This document shows, piece after piece, positions 24,209 through 33,524 of a stretch of DNA of 56,992 bases; position 1 is the first letter of the stretch, and the number at the start of each line of letters is the position of its first letter. This DNA comes from CALBZH01 sp964538515 (GTDB taxonomy: Bacteria > Desulfobacterota > Syntrophobacteria > Syntrophobacterales > Syntrophobacteraceae). Where the stretch lies: the NCBI GenBank assembly GCA_964538515.1, contig CAZIEW010000030.1, forward strand, positions 1-56,992. Direction: 5' to 3'. The translations under genes and the position numbers were made by a program. The notes under the pieces are model-generated. The model was not told the origin of the DNA. It searched no databases and saw only the letters and a list, made by a program, of their open reading frames with translations.

Positions 24209-25699
24209 TCAGGGAGCTCTCTTCTCCTTGCCCAACTCTTCGTCAATCAGCTGCCTGAAACGATCAACACCGATGCTTCCCGTGACCATGCGACCATTCA
24301 CAATGAACGTAGGGGTCCGATCGACCCCCACTGCCTGAGCTTCCTCCAGCGCTTTTTCGACAGCCGCGGCATGCTTGCCTGTGTCGAGGCACTGCGCAAA
24401 CTGCTCCTGGTTCAAGCCGAGGCCCTTCGCCAGCTCTTTCATATGATCCGCGGTCAACGGGTCCTTTGACCCATAAAGCAGGTCCTGATATTCCCAAAAT
24501 TTCTTCTGGTCGGCTGCGCACCGAGAGGCCTCGGCCGCTTTCTTGGCATGCTCGTGACGTTTGAGCGGATAGTCCTTGAACACCCAGCGAATCTTTCCCT
24601 GATAGATCTCGCGCACTTTCTTCACGTCGTCATGAGCCTGCCGACACGATGGACACTCATAATCGGAAAACTCAATCACGGTAACCGAAGCGTCCGAGGG
24701 ACCCAACGTCGGGCTCCCTTCGATGCTCACATTGGCAAACGGGGAAACAGGCGGCTTGAGATGATCTTCGATGCCGTACTTGGAATCCAGCGAGCGTGCA
24801 TACTCATAGACGGCATGGTACTGCTTCTGTTGCTGAAGCGTGTTTCGAATGCGGCCTTTCAGATCATCGAGAGTCCCCTTCCATTCCGCGAATCGCGGAC
24901 GATTATCCATGTAGTACTGGTTGACCTCTTCATCCGTTACGGAAACCCCTTTCGAGAGAACCATCTCGTTGATCAGCTCCGGAGCCGTTATATTGCGTGC
25001 AGCCGCTTCCTTCTGGAGCAGTGCCTCCGCGATCAGCTCGTCCAGGCGCTGGCGCTTGAGTCGGTAGACCTCTCTCTCCATCTCAAAGATCTGGGACCTG
25101 AGGGGAGCCTCGAGCTGACTCGCCGTAATTTCCTTGTCTCCCACTTTGGCCACAACAGCGCTTGCATTCTCCTTCCCACCGTTCTGGGCGAGGACCTTTG
25201 CGCCATCAGACATCAGGTGAGAGCTGACCACGAAGCACGCGAGGCCCACCGCGAGGGTTTGCCACAGCCTTTCCCGACTGAATGTCAGAGCGATTAGCAC
25301 CACAACCACCCCCAAGTTGCCCAGGCAATAGAGGCAAAGCAGCTTTTCGGTTACCAGAATCTGAACCAGTGTCAGCTCGACTCCGAAAAGGGCTGCCACG
25401 AGCCACGGCACGAGGATCTCTCCTCCTCGAGCGACAAATGCAGCCGCCAGCAGCGCATAGAATGCCGTCCCGTAGATCCAGAGCGGTATGCCCAGCACCG
25501 TATACAGCACCGTGTCCTTGCAGCCGTCCCCGACACCCGCGCATAAGGAATGAAGCCACGGATATTTGTCGGCCAATCCGGCGACAACGGCAAACCCTGC
25601 GCCGGCAAGGCTCATTCCCACCAGCAGTTTCTTACGCACGCTCTCTCGCATTTTCTCCGTCAACCCGTCAGTCCCAATCAGTCCTCGCCAAATTGCCAT
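24209..25699 (-). CDS. VKOR / SurA-N / DsbA fusion: envelope disulfide-forming protein
   Basis: 496-residue fusion likely to make disulfide bonds in exported proteins. Residues about 22-165 form a vitamin K epoxide reductase (VKOR) membrane domain: loop cysteines C53 and C60, GIPLWIYG, and redox pair CLYC (122-125), doing the job of DsbB. Residues about 180-310 resemble the SurA/PpiC N-terminal chaperone domain (VVAKVGDKEITASQLE...). Residues about 325-490 are a DsbA-like thioredoxin domain with CPSC (349-352) and cis-Pro in TPTFIVNG. The donor oxidase and acceptor DsbA are thus in one chain. Start at 25699 (GAGAGG 6 nt upstream) overlaps the M48 gene by 22 bp; the Met at 25651 is an alternative. 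Confidence 0.88.
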   Translation of the reverse strand: MAIWRGLIGTDGLTEKMRESVRKKLLVGMSLAGAGFAVVAGLADKYPWLHSLCAGVGDGCKDTVLYTVLGIPLWIYGTAFYALLAAAFVARGGEILVPWLVAALFGVELTLVQILVTEKLLCLYCLGNLGVVVVLIALTFSRERLWQTLAVGLACFVVSSHLMSDGAKVLAQNGGKENASAVVAKVGDKEITASQLEAPLRSQIFEMEREVYRLKRQRLDELIAEALLQKEAAARNITAPELINEMVLSKGVSVTDEEVNQYYMDNRPRFAEWKGTLDDLKGRIRNTLQQQKQYHAVYEYARSLDSKYGIEDHLKPPVSPFANVSIEGSPTLGPSDASVTVIEFSDYECPSCRQAHDDVKKVREIYQGKIRWVFKDYPLKRHEHAKKAAEASRCAADQKKFWEYQDLLYGSKDPLTADHMKELAKGLGLNQEQFAQCLDTGKHAAAVEKALEEAQAVGVDRTPTFIVNGRMVTGSIGVDRFRQLIDEELGKEKRAP

Positions 25700-27195
25700 C
25701 CCGAGCCTCTCCCAGAGCTCTTCTGCGGCGCCCAATCCGCTTCTTTCTTTTTCCTCTCGACCTCTTTCAGCGAGCGGGTGACCTCATCCAAGAGCTGAGG
25801 GTCTCCCGCAAGCAACGCTTTCGCCTTTTGATAATGAAAGACGGCGAGCTTCCATTCCTGCCTCTGCTGGTAATAGCGTCCGAGATGATAATGTGCCGGC
25901 CCCAGCCGGTTCACCTGCCCCAGTAGGACTCCCAAATGGTAGTCGATTTCCGGAAACGTCGGGGAAAGCGCCTCAATTCGGTTGAGGTGCCTGAGCGCTT
26001 CCTCTTTCTGTCCCGTCTCCTGCAGCACCTTGGCGAGCCTGAGGTGAGCGATCGACGACTCGGGATTGAGAACGAGGGCCGTCTGCAGCACACGCTGCGC
26101 GTCGAGCATCTTTCCCTGTGCATGGTAAAGGGCACCCAAGGAGCTGAGAGCAAATGGGCTGCTCGCCGCCAATCTCGCCGCTTCCTGAAGATGTGGCAAG
26201 GCTTCGTCGTTCTTCCCCTGACGCAGGAGAAGCTTACCCAGACCGAATTCCACAAAAGCCGATGAGGCGGCCCCTCTGGACTGCCGCATTTCCGCCTGAA
26301 ACCGGTCCAGAGCGACATGCGGATCCGAGTAATCCGCGATCAGTGCAGCCTGCATCATCCGAAAATCCGTTGCGTCGCCGGAGCCGGCAGCTTTTTCTCC
26401 CTTGGGCGTCTGCTGCTGGGCCAAGTCCTTCAGGTACTGCACGCGCTCGGTAAGGCCAGGGTGAGTGAGCATATAGGAAGGGACCTTTGAGCTCACACGC
26501 CATTTGTCCTGGTTCATCCGCTCCATGATGGTGACCATGTCCTGCGGCTTGTACCCTGCAGCGAGCAGGTAACGCAGCCCGACCTGGTCCGCTTCCCTTT
26601 CGTTCTCCCGGCTGTATTGAAGCGCATAAGTGGCGGCCCCTGCCATGGATCCCATGGCAACGGCTTGTCCCGCCCTCCCCGCGCCCCCCCCACCGCCAGC
26701 CATGCCCAGCAGGATGCCCGCCAGCACACCGGCTATGGATGCCACGTTGATCAGCTTGTTCTCTTCCAAACGCCGATGAATGTGCCGCTGCTGAATGTGA
26801 GCCAGCTCATGGGCCAGAATGCCGGCGAGCTCGCCTTCCGACGTCATGAGCTCAATGATGCCGCGGTAGATGAAAATGTAGCCTCCCGGCATGGCAAAGG
26901 CGTTGGGCACCGACTCGTCCACCACAAAGAACTGGAACTGGTAGGGAGTACTTCCGACCTGTTTGGCGACTCGTTCTCCGACGGACTGGACGTACGCGAT
27001 GATCTCGCCGTTTTCGACGAGGGGCAGCACCGCCTTGACCTTCACCAGCAACTTCTGGCCAAGCTCTTTTTCCTCGCTCAAGGTCAACGCGTGAGAAAAG
27101 TCAGGCACCACGACAAGCGAGCCCGTCAGAAAGCAAACCCCGCACAGCCAGGTGATGATTCTTCCAAACAGTGAGTTCAAGAGGGACTGTTTCAT
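25678..27195 (-). CDS. M48-family metalloprotease with TPR repeats (BepA-like)
   Basis: Predicted periplasmic zinc protease and chaperone for outer-membrane proteins. 505 residues: signal peptide (to about SHA), M48 domain with HELAH zinc motif (about 127) and third ligand Glu in NEREADQVGLRYL (about 195), a glycine-rich membrane-seeking segment (LAGILLGMAGGGGGAGRAG), then TPR repeats from about 290 to 480. This is the BepA/YfgC architecture. Start ATG at 27195 has AGGGG 6 nt upstream. Adjacent VKOR-DsbA fusion supports a role in envelope folding. Confidence 0.9.
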   Translation of the reverse strand: MKQSLLNSLFGRIITWLCGVCFLTGSLVVVPDFSHALTLSEEKELGQKLLVKVKAVLPLVENGEIIAYVQSVGERVAKQVGSTPYQFQFFVVDESVPNAFAMPGGYIFIYRGIIELMTSEGELAGILAHELAHIQQRHIHRRLEENKLINVASIAGVLAGILLGMAGGGGGAGRAGQAVAMGSMAGAATYALQYSRENEREADQVGLRYLLAAGYKPQDMVTIMERMNQDKWRVSSKVPSYMLTHPGLTERVQYLKDLAQQQTPKGEKAAGSGDATDFRMMQAALIADYSDPHVALDRFQAEMRQSRGAASSAFVEFGLGKLLLRQGKNDEALPHLQEAARLAASSPFALSSLGALYHAQGKMLDAQRVLQTALVLNPESSIAHLRLAKVLQETGQKEEALRHLNRIEALSPTFPEIDYHLGVLLGQVNRLGPAHYHLGRYYQQRQEWKLAVFHYQKAKALLAGDPQLLDEVTRSLKEVERKKKEADWAPQKSSGRGSGWQFGED

Positions 27196-27204
27196 TGACA
27201 ACCC

Positions 27205-27633
27205 CTATGCCAAGCCCGCCGTTGAGGGCTCGTGCTGTTCCACCCGTACTCTCTTTGCCTCGGACCATAGGCTTTCAAGATCGTAAAAGGCACGCACGGG
27301 CTCATAAAAAATGTGGACAATGACATCTCCGTAGTCCATCAGGATCCACTGCCCCTCACGCTGCCCCTCGACTCCCAGGGGCCTCAACCGTCGCTCCTTG
27401 AGCTGAGCCTCCATGTTGTCCGCAATTCCCTGCACCTGGCGACTCGACTTCCCGCTGCAGATAATGAAAAAGTCAGCAAAGGATGACAACCCGGTAACGT
27501 CCAACAGCACCAGATCCAGGGCCTTGAAAGACACCGCCACCTGGGCGCAGAGAATCGCCTTTTCACGCGAAGTCAGGTCGTCCGATAAGCCGGCACCTTC
27601 CTTCTCTGAATTTTCTTTCAACTTGCTCTCCAT
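27205..27633 (-). CDS. rsfS: Ribosomal silencing factor RsfS
   Basis: Binds ribosomal protein uL14 and blocks subunit joining under starvation. 142 residues with the family core DVTGLSSFADFFIICSG, SRQVQGIADNMEAQLK, EGQREGQWILMDYGDVIVHIF and FYDLESLW. AGGA sits 5 nt before the ATG. Placed between nadD and the M48 gene, the usual nadD-rsfS linkage. Confidence 0.95.
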   Translation of the reverse strand: MESKLKENSEKEGAGLSDDLTSREKAILCAQVAVSFKALDLVLLDVTGLSSFADFFIICSGKSSRQVQGIADNMEAQLKERRLRPLGVEGQREGQWILMDYGDVIVHIFYEPVRAFYDLESLWSEAKRVRVEQHEPSTAGLA

Positions 27634-27696
27634 TCTGTCCTATGCCCTCACCATGGCTGCACGGAGCCATGGAGCCAAAGGTCCCTCGTCGACCGC

Positions 27697-28359
27697 TCAG
27701 GGCTCGGACGGTCGATAAAGTGCGTGGGCTCCAATATAACGCAGCACACTCTGCGGAACCAGATAGCGGATGGACCTTCCCGAGCCAAGCAATTCCCGAA
27801 TACTCGTCGATGAAATACCCAGAAGCGTGCTCCGAAGAGCGTGTACCGGCAACAGATGCGGATGGAAGAAAGTGGCGCCGTCCTGTCCGGCTTCATACAG
27901 TGGCGAGATCATCCGTCTGAGGGCCTTCAAGATATCGCCCCCGGGATAGCCCGGGCGTCCCAAAACGACAATCCTCGCCAACTGGAACAGCTCTTTGTAC
28001 CTCCACCAGGTATCCAGCTCCAGAAAACTGTCCATGCCCACAAGAAAATAGTAATCAACGCACCGAGAGGCTCTTGCATGAAGCCTCCTCAGCGTCGCGA
28101 CGGTGTAGGACCTACCGGAAATCTCGTGCTCAACCGTGGAGAGCGTGAACCGCGGATTGTCGGCAATGGCAGCCTGCAGCATCGAGCAGCGGTGCTGGAA
28201 GGACTCAAGAACGCGATCGACCTTGTGCGGCGGGCTCGCTGCCGGAATAAACATGAGGCCGTCTAGACGCAGCTGGTCCACGGCCTCTTCAGCAATCCTC
28301 AGGTGCCCCATATGAACAGGGTCGAATGTCCCCCCGAGTATCCCAAGTCTCTCCGGCAT
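27697..28359 (-). CDS. nadD: Nicotinate-nucleotide adenylyltransferase
   Basis: Adenylates nicotinate mononucleotide in NAD synthesis. 220 residues starting MPERLGILGGTFDPVHMGHL, with the nucleotidyltransferase HxGH motif (HMGH), substrate segment PAASPPHK and C-terminal ISSTSIRELL matching the family ISSTxIR motif. The in-frame upstream extension to 28419 is rejected because the family starts at this Met. Confidence 0.95.
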   Translation of the reverse strand: MPERLGILGGTFDPVHMGHLRIAEEAVDQLRLDGLMFIPAASPPHKVDRVLESFQHRCSMLQAAIADNPRFTLSTVEHEISGRSYTVATLRRLHARASRCVDYYFLVGMDSFLELDTWWRYKELFQLARIVVLGRPGYPGGDILKALRRMISPLYEAGQDGATFFHPHLLPVHALRSTLLGISSTSIRELLGSGRSIRYLVPQSVLRYIGAHALYRPSEP

Positions 28360-28482
28360 TGCAGTGAGAGTCGCCTTCCTTTCCCAAGAGGAGCCTTGAG
28401 CCAATCTGGCTGCCACCACGAAGTCTGGCGGCTTCGTTCCGACCCGGGTACGGTCGCAGAAACCAGAATACCCATCTTGCTT

Positions 28483-29733
28483 TCAGCTGCGGAGCTGGCC
28501 GTTTCCGTAGGCAATGAATTTCGTCGTGGTCAGCTCCTCAATTCCCATGGGACCGAAAGCGTGCAAACGAGACGTCGAAATGCCGATCTCGGCCCCCAGC
28601 CCCAGCTGAAAGCCATCGTTAAACCGGGTGGAAGCGTTCACGAGAACCAGGGAAGACTGGACTTCCTGGACGAAGCGATGGGCCTTCTCGAAATCGCGCG
28701 TCACAATGGCCTCGGTGTGCTGAGACCCGTAGGTCGCGATGTGGTCGACGGCTTCCTCCATGCCTGTCACCACGCGGACGGCCAAGATGAGATCCAGGTA
28801 TTCCGCATACCAATCGTCCTCCGTGGCACTCTTGCATCCCGGCACGAGCTCACAGGTGCGCGCACAGCCCCGCAGCTCCACGCCTTCTTTCCGAAATGAG
28901 CTTGCCATTCGCGGGATGAACGACGCCGCAACGTCTGCATGCACCAGAAGCGTCTCCATGGCATTGCACACGCCCGGTCGCTGCACCTTGGCATTCAGGC
29001 AGATCTTCTCCGCCATGTCGAGGTCTGCGTCCGCGTCGACGTAGACATGGCACACACCCTTGTAGTGTTTGAGCACGGGCATGCGAGCGTGCTGCGTCAC
29101 AAACCGGATCAATTCCTCGCCTCCCCGCGGAATCATTACATCGATGTATTCTTCCAACTGAAGCAGGTCCAGCACGGCCTCACGGTCCGTCGTGGCAACC
29201 AGCTGCACCGCAGCCTCCGGCAGTTCAGCCCCCACCAGACACCGCTGCAGAATTCCGGTCAGGCACTGATTGGAGTGAAAGGCCTCGGACCCGCCGCGCA
29301 AAATCACGGTATTGCCAGCCTTGACGCAGAGTGCTGCGGCATCCACCGTCACATTGGGTCGGGATTCGTAGATGATCCCGATCACACCGAGCGGAATACG
29401 CATCCGTCCCACTCTGAGTCCGTTGGGACGAACCCACATGCGCGTCACCTCCCCAACGGGGTCCGGCAGGGCAGCGACCTCAAGCAGCCCACCGATCATT
29501 TCGTTCACCACCTTTTCCGTGAGGCGCAAACGATCCACTTTGGCCTTGGGAAGCCCCCGCTTCTCCGCCTCGACGAGGTCCTTTTCATTGGCCGCCGCGA
29601 TGGCGGAACGCTCCTTCTCCAAGGCCTTGGCAACTGCTTCGAGCATGCAGCGCTTCACGCTGCTGTTTGCGACTGCCATGTGCTGAGAAGCCCGCCTCGC
29701 CCGTTTGCCCATGGCCAGGATTTCTTCACGCAT
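28483..29733 (-). CDS. proA: Glutamate-5-semialdehyde dehydrogenase (gamma-glutamyl phosphate reductase)
   Basis: Second step of proline synthesis, reducing gamma-glutamyl phosphate with NADPH. 416 residues, full length: LGVIGIIYESRPNVTVDAAALC, cofactor region NTVILRGGSEAFHSN, catalytic Cys in RPGVCNAMETLLV and C-terminal FNDGFQLGLGAEIGIST. Start ATG at 29733 overlaps the proB stop by 8 bp, so the two are coupled. Confidence 0.96.
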   Translation of the reverse strand: MREEILAMGKRARRASQHMAVANSSVKRCMLEAVAKALEKERSAIAAANEKDLVEAEKRGLPKAKVDRLRLTEKVVNEMIGGLLEVAALPDPVGEVTRMWVRPNGLRVGRMRIPLGVIGIIYESRPNVTVDAAALCVKAGNTVILRGGSEAFHSNQCLTGILQRCLVGAELPEAAVQLVATTDREAVLDLLQLEEYIDVMIPRGGEELIRFVTQHARMPVLKHYKGVCHVYVDADADLDMAEKICLNAKVQRPGVCNAMETLLVHADVAASFIPRMASSFRKEGVELRGCARTCELVPGCKSATEDDWYAEYLDLILAVRVVTGMEEAVDHIATYGSQHTEAIVTRDFEKAHRFVQEVQSSLVLVNASTRFNDGFQLGLGAEIGISTSRLHAFGPMGIEELTTTKFIAYGNGQLRS

Positions 29734-30916
29734 GCTTTTCTCCCTCAAGGGACTCAATGCTCTCGATCATTTCCTCAGCCAGCACGAAATTATTCCTGTG
29801 AATGACTTCATCGGAATGCTTGTACCCGATCAGAGCCTCGATTTCATCGGTCCGATGCCCCTTGATCTGCTCGATCTCCGAGGATCGATAATTGCTCAAC
29901 CCGATGCCAACCACGTCACCCGTTTCGTTCACGCACCGCACGGGCGCTCCTACCCCGAAAGTTCCACTCACGCTCCGAATCCCGATAGGCAACAGGGACT
30001 TGCCCCTTTTTCTAAGAGCCATCACCGCACCTTCATCGAGCAAGAGGTCGCCCGCAGGCTTGGGGAGATTGGCCAGCCACAGCTTCTTTCCGTGGTAGAC
30101 CCGCTGACGGGGCAAGAAGAGAGTCCCCACGGTCTCGCCGTCGAACAAGCGGAGCAGCACGTCTCGTCCGTGACCCGGCGCGATGACCATCCCCATACCG
30201 GACGCCAGGCACTTCCGGGCAGCGGTGATCTTGCTCAGCATGCCCCCCGTCCCGACTGCCCCGGGAACGGGCGTGGCACAGGCGAGAATCTTGGAGTCCA
30301 CCTTGTGAACCAATCGAATCAGCCTTGCTTCGGGACACACTTTCGGATCACTGTCGTAGAGACCTTCCGTGTCGGTGAGGGTGATGACCATGTCGGCTCC
30401 GATCAGCCCCCCGATCATCGCGGAAAGCTGGTCGTTGTCGCCGAACTTGATCTCCTCGACCACGACGGTGTCGTTTTCGTTGATGATCGGCAAGATGGAC
30501 CAGTCGAGCAACGTTTCCAGGGTATTCCGGGCGTTGAGATAACGGTGTCGGTGGGCGAGATCCTCGCTGGTGAGCAGGACTTGGGCGACCAGGATGTCAT
30601 ACTTGTCGAAGGCCGCTTCCCAGGCCTCCATGAGAACGCCCTGTCCCACGGCGGCCGTCGCCTGTTTGTGGGGAATCGTCTTGGGCTTCTCTTTGAGGCC
30701 GATCTTTCTAACACCCGACGCCACAGCTCCTGAGGACACCACCACGATTTTCAGATCAGGGTCCCGTTCTTTGAGCTCGGCAATCTGGTCGCTCAACCGG
30801 TGGATCATGACCCGGTTCAGTCCCTTGGAATCGGTCACCACCGCGCTCCCGACCTTGATCACCAGCCTGCGCACACGGCTGAACAGCAGATTCCGGTCCA
30901 ATGACGCTCCAGCCAT
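29726..30916 (-). CDS. proB: Glutamate 5-kinase
   Basis: First step of proline synthesis. 396 residues: amino-acid kinase domain (LVIKVGSAVVTD, VVSSGAVASG, INENDTV, VGTGGMLSKITAA) and a C-terminal PUA domain (about 290-375, GDLLLDEGAVMALRKRGKSLLPIG). The start at 30916 is favoured by AAGGA about 9 nt upstream and by family length; in-frame starts at 30979 (ATG) and 30994 (GTG) exist. Proline feedback control is expected from the family. Confidence 0.94.
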   Translation of the reverse strand: MAGASLDRNLLFSRVRRLVIKVGSAVVTDSKGLNRVMIHRLSDQIAELKERDPDLKIVVVSSGAVASGVRKIGLKEKPKTIPHKQATAAVGQGVLMEAWEAAFDKYDILVAQVLLTSEDLAHRHRYLNARNTLETLLDWSILPIINENDTVVVEEIKFGDNDQLSAMIGGLIGADMVITLTDTEGLYDSDPKVCPEARLIRLVHKVDSKILACATPVPGAVGTGGMLSKITAARKCLASGMGMVIAPGHGRDVLLRLFDGETVGTLFLPRQRVYHGKKLWLANLPKPAGDLLLDEGAVMALRKRGKSLLPIGIRSVSGTFGVGAPVRCVNETGDVVGIGLSNYRSSEIEQIKGHRTDEIEALIGYKHSDEVIHRNNFVLAEEMIESIESLEGEKHA

Positions 30917-31199
30917 GCCGGCGATTCCTTTGCACTCGATCTGTTTAGGATCTTCCCGATCTCTGATCTGATCATTCATCTCGGCGTGATTCACTTCCGC
31001 ATCCCTGAGAGAAGGGAGACTCCCGGTATCGAATCAGACAGTCGAAACCTCTGGCGACCATGACCGTTCTTATCGGAAAGGGGTGGGGAGAGCAAGGCCT
31101 TTCAGGCCGAATTCCCTCGGCGACCGCTCGGGAAGCGTGAACGGGGAACCAAGAGCTCGCCCAGCCCGAACCAGCCTCCTGTGCGGCGGAGAGTCTCAT

Positions 31200-32231
31200 T
31201 CAGCGCGAAGGGGAGTCTGCGGAGTCGCTCCCCACAGCCACCAGCCTTCCGAGGATCTGCACCAGCTCCGCAATCCCTTGGCGGGTAAGCGCCGACACAA
31301 GGTGAGTCTCATGACCAGCCCCCCGATAGGCCGCTGCGATGGCCTCCAACCGATCGGGATCGTGCGCGAGGAGATCCACCTTATTGAGCACGACAACCCG
31401 CGCCTTCTGAGCAAAGCTGGTGGAGTAACTGCTCAGCTCATGCTCGATGAGCCTTAAGGGACCGAGCGGGTCCTGCACAGGGATCGTTGAAACGTCGATG
31501 AGATGAACGAGAGCACGCGTGCGCTCGATATGCCTCAAGAACCGCACGCCGAGACCGGCCCCATCGTGGGCTCCCTCGATCAAGCCCGGGATATCGGCCA
31601 CGACAAAAGGCGGCGCGTCACCGCGCTCCACGACTCCCAGGTTCGGCACCAAGGTCGTGAAAGGATAATCCGCGATTTTCGGCCGGGCGGCTGAAATCGC
31701 GGCGATGAGCGTGGACTTCCCGGCGTTGGGCAAGCCAACCAGGCCGATGTCCGCCAACAGCTTCAACTCCAGGATCAGCTCACGCTCTTCTCCCGGCTGG
31801 CCCTCCTCGGCAAAGCGCGGCACCTGTCGTATTGATGAGACGAACCGAGCGTTTCCCCGACCTCCGGCACCCCCTTCCGCGGCAACCCATTCCTGCCCCT
31901 CGACGGAAAGGTCGATCAGGATCTCCTCCGTGACGGCATCCCGCACGATAGTGCCCGGCGGGACCTCCAAAATAAGGTCTTCTCCTCGACGCCCGTGCTT
32001 GTCCTGGCCTTGCCCGTGCTTTCCCGAAGAGGCCTTGAACAGATGACGGTAGCGGAAATCGAGGAGCGTTCGCTTCCGATTTGAAGCCCTAAAAACCACA
32101 TTACCTCCTCTGCCGCCGTCTCCACCATCTGGCCCGCCTCTCGGGACGTACTTTTCCCGACGAAAACTCACACAACCGTTCCCGCCGTCGCCCGATTGGA
32201 CATGCACTTTGACTTCATCCACGAACTTCAT
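31200..32231 (-). CDS. obg: GTPase Obg
   Basis: Ribosome-associated GTPase in 50S assembly. 343 residues: Obg fold (1-158) with glycine-rich segments GDGGNGCVSFRREKYVPRGG and GGDGGRGGNVVF, then G domain with GLPNAGKST (G1), DYPFTTLVPN (G2), DIPGLI (G3) and NKVD (G4). The short C-terminal tail lacks a large extra domain. Downstream of rpmA, as in most bacteria; the 221-bp gap between them contains a small hairpin at 32325-32340 but no gene. Confidence 0.97.
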   Translation of the reverse strand: MKFVDEVKVHVQSGDGGNGCVSFRREKYVPRGGPDGGDGGRGGNVVFRASNRKRTLLDFRYRHLFKASSGKHGQGQDKHGRRGEDLILEVPPGTIVRDAVTEEILIDLSVEGQEWVAAEGGAGGRGNARFVSSIRQVPRFAEEGQPGEERELILELKLLADIGLVGLPNAGKSTLIAAISAARPKIADYPFTTLVPNLGVVERGDAPPFVVADIPGLIEGAHDGAGLGVRFLRHIERTRALVHLIDVSTIPVQDPLGPLRLIEHELSSYSTSFAQKARVVVLNKVDLLAHDPDRLEAIAAAYRGAGHETHLVSALTRQGIAELVQILGRLVAVGSDSADSPSR

Positions 32232-32452
32232 TCAGCAACATCCTACGATTGACCGAGGCAGCGGAGCACCAAAACAAAACGGGTCCAAAAGCCGAAGAGG
32301 CAAAGGACTGCAGAGCGGAACAATCGGCTCTTGGGAGCCGCCGCATCCTTTGGCTTTTCGGCGTTTGGACCTGTCATCTTGGAGTTGCTGCGCCCCCGGA
32401 GGAGGGCCAGCACACATCGAGGGGCAAGATCGAGGAAGAACCGAAACGCCCG

Positions 32453-32719
32453 CTAGATGGCAGCGGGAGCCGGATAAACGCTGATGCGCTGTCTCGTCTT
32501 GTCCATATGCTCAAAGGTAACCGTTCCATCGATCAGCGCAAACAGGGTATAGTCTCTCCCCATGCCGACGTTCTTTCCAGGATGGAACTTGGTTCCCAAC
32601 TGGCGTACGATGATATTTCCAGCGCGTACCACCTCGCCGCCGAATTTCTTGACGCCTCTGCGCTGGCCGGCGCTGTCACGCCCGTTTCGGGAGCTTCCTC
32701 CCGCCTTCTTGTGAGCCAT
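32453..32719 (-). CDS. rpmA: Ribosomal protein bL27
   Basis: 88-residue 50S protein near the peptidyl-transferase centre. Starts MAHKKAGGSSRNGRDSAGQR and includes VRQLGTKFHPGKNVGMGRDYTLF, diagnostic of L27. No N-terminal cleavable extension of the Firmicutes type. 36 bp after rplU. Confidence 0.98.
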   Translation of the reverse strand: MAHKKAGGSSRNGRDSAGQRRGVKKFGGEVVRAGNIIVRQLGTKFHPGKNVGMGRDYTLFALIDGTVTFEHMDKTRQRISVYPAPAAI

Positions 32720-32755
32720 GGATCATTCCTCCATTCATTCTCGCGCCAAAAGAGG

Positions 32756-33109
32756 CTATTCCGCCTGTTCTTCAACGGGCGCCACTATCTCCTGCCCGGG
32801 TCGGGAGATTGCTTCCACAAGCACGGCCGTATAAGGCTGACGATGTCCCTGTTTCTTTCGGTAGTCTTTGCGACGTTTGTGCTTGAAGATCATCACCTTG
32901 GGGTAGCGGCCCTGCTCCACGATACGACCCTGAACGGCCACTTCCGTCAACACTGGCTGTCCAACCTCGACTTGATCCCCGTCCGCGAGCATCAGGACAT
33001 GATCCAGCGACAGCGAATCCCCGACTTCGCCGGGGAGCATCTCCAACTTCAACACCTTTCCCGGCTCAGCCTGATATTGCTTCCCGCCGGATTGCACGAT
33101 TGCATACAT
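32756..33109 (-). CDS. rplU: Ribosomal protein bL21
   Basis: 117 residues starting MYAIVQSGGKQYQAEPG, with KVMIFKHKRRKDYRKKQGHRQ, the conserved rRNA-binding end of L21. Start at 33109 preferred over an upstream in-frame Met because the family begins here and GGAGG lies upstream. A short C-terminal extension ends EEQAE. Confidence 0.97.
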   Translation of the reverse strand: MYAIVQSGGKQYQAEPGKVLKLEMLPGEVGDSLSLDHVLMLADGDQVEVGQPVLTEVAVQGRIVEQGRYPKVMIFKHKRRKDYRKKQGHRQPYTAVLVEAISRPGQEIVAPVEEQAE

Positions 33110-33196
33110 TCGCAGATCCTCCACCTCGTTGATCATTATCGGATATGCTCACACCACTCGCCTCCCGACCCGTCGGCAAAAACGCGACCCTCCCAG

Positions 33197-33224
33197 CCGC
33201 CCATGACGCAAGGCCGTCAGGCGG
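33197..33224 (-). terminator. Hairpin just after the small Cys-rich gene
   Basis: On the minus strand CCGCC-TGACG-loop-CGTCA-(TG)-GGCGG forms a 10-bp stem with a two-base bulge directly after the stop codon of the 42-residue gene. A T5 run occurs only about 20 nt later, so termination may be partial and rplU could be read from the same transcript. Confidence 0.35.
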
Positions 33225-33225
33225 A

Positions 33226-33354
33226 TCACATGGTGGCATAAATGCCTTGCTTGAGAAGCATTTCCTGATATTCTTTCAGCTTCTCGCAGTTTTCCAGGCA
33301 CTTGTTTTTGTCTTCGCTTGCTCGATCGCAGTTGAGGCAAGGGCTTTTCAACAT
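33226..33354 (-). CDS. Small cysteine-rich protein (CxxC...CxxxC), unknown function
   Basis: 42 residues starting MLKSPCLNCDRASEDKNKC. Four cysteines in a C-x2-C-x9-C-x3-C pattern suggest a small zinc-binding knuckle, followed by a helix (EKLKEYQEMLLKQGIY). AAAGGAG lies 8 nt before the ATG, which supports this start over much longer in-frame extensions with no family-like character. It precedes rplU by 116 bp on the same strand. Not assigned to a named family. Confidence 0.6.
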   Translation of the reverse strand: MLKSPCLNCDRASEDKNKCLENCEKLKEYQEMLLKQGIYATM

Positions 33355-33524
33355 GGGAATGACTCCTTTCATAACGCACTGATTGCAAACGCCTTCATAT
33401 AGTAGACGAGGCGATTCTTCGTCAAGATATTTTTCGCTGTCCAACGCAGCAGACCGGATGCTCTCAAGACCAGCACCAGCCAACCAGCCGTTGCCCAGAA
33501 AGGAGCTCATCACCGGAGAGACCG

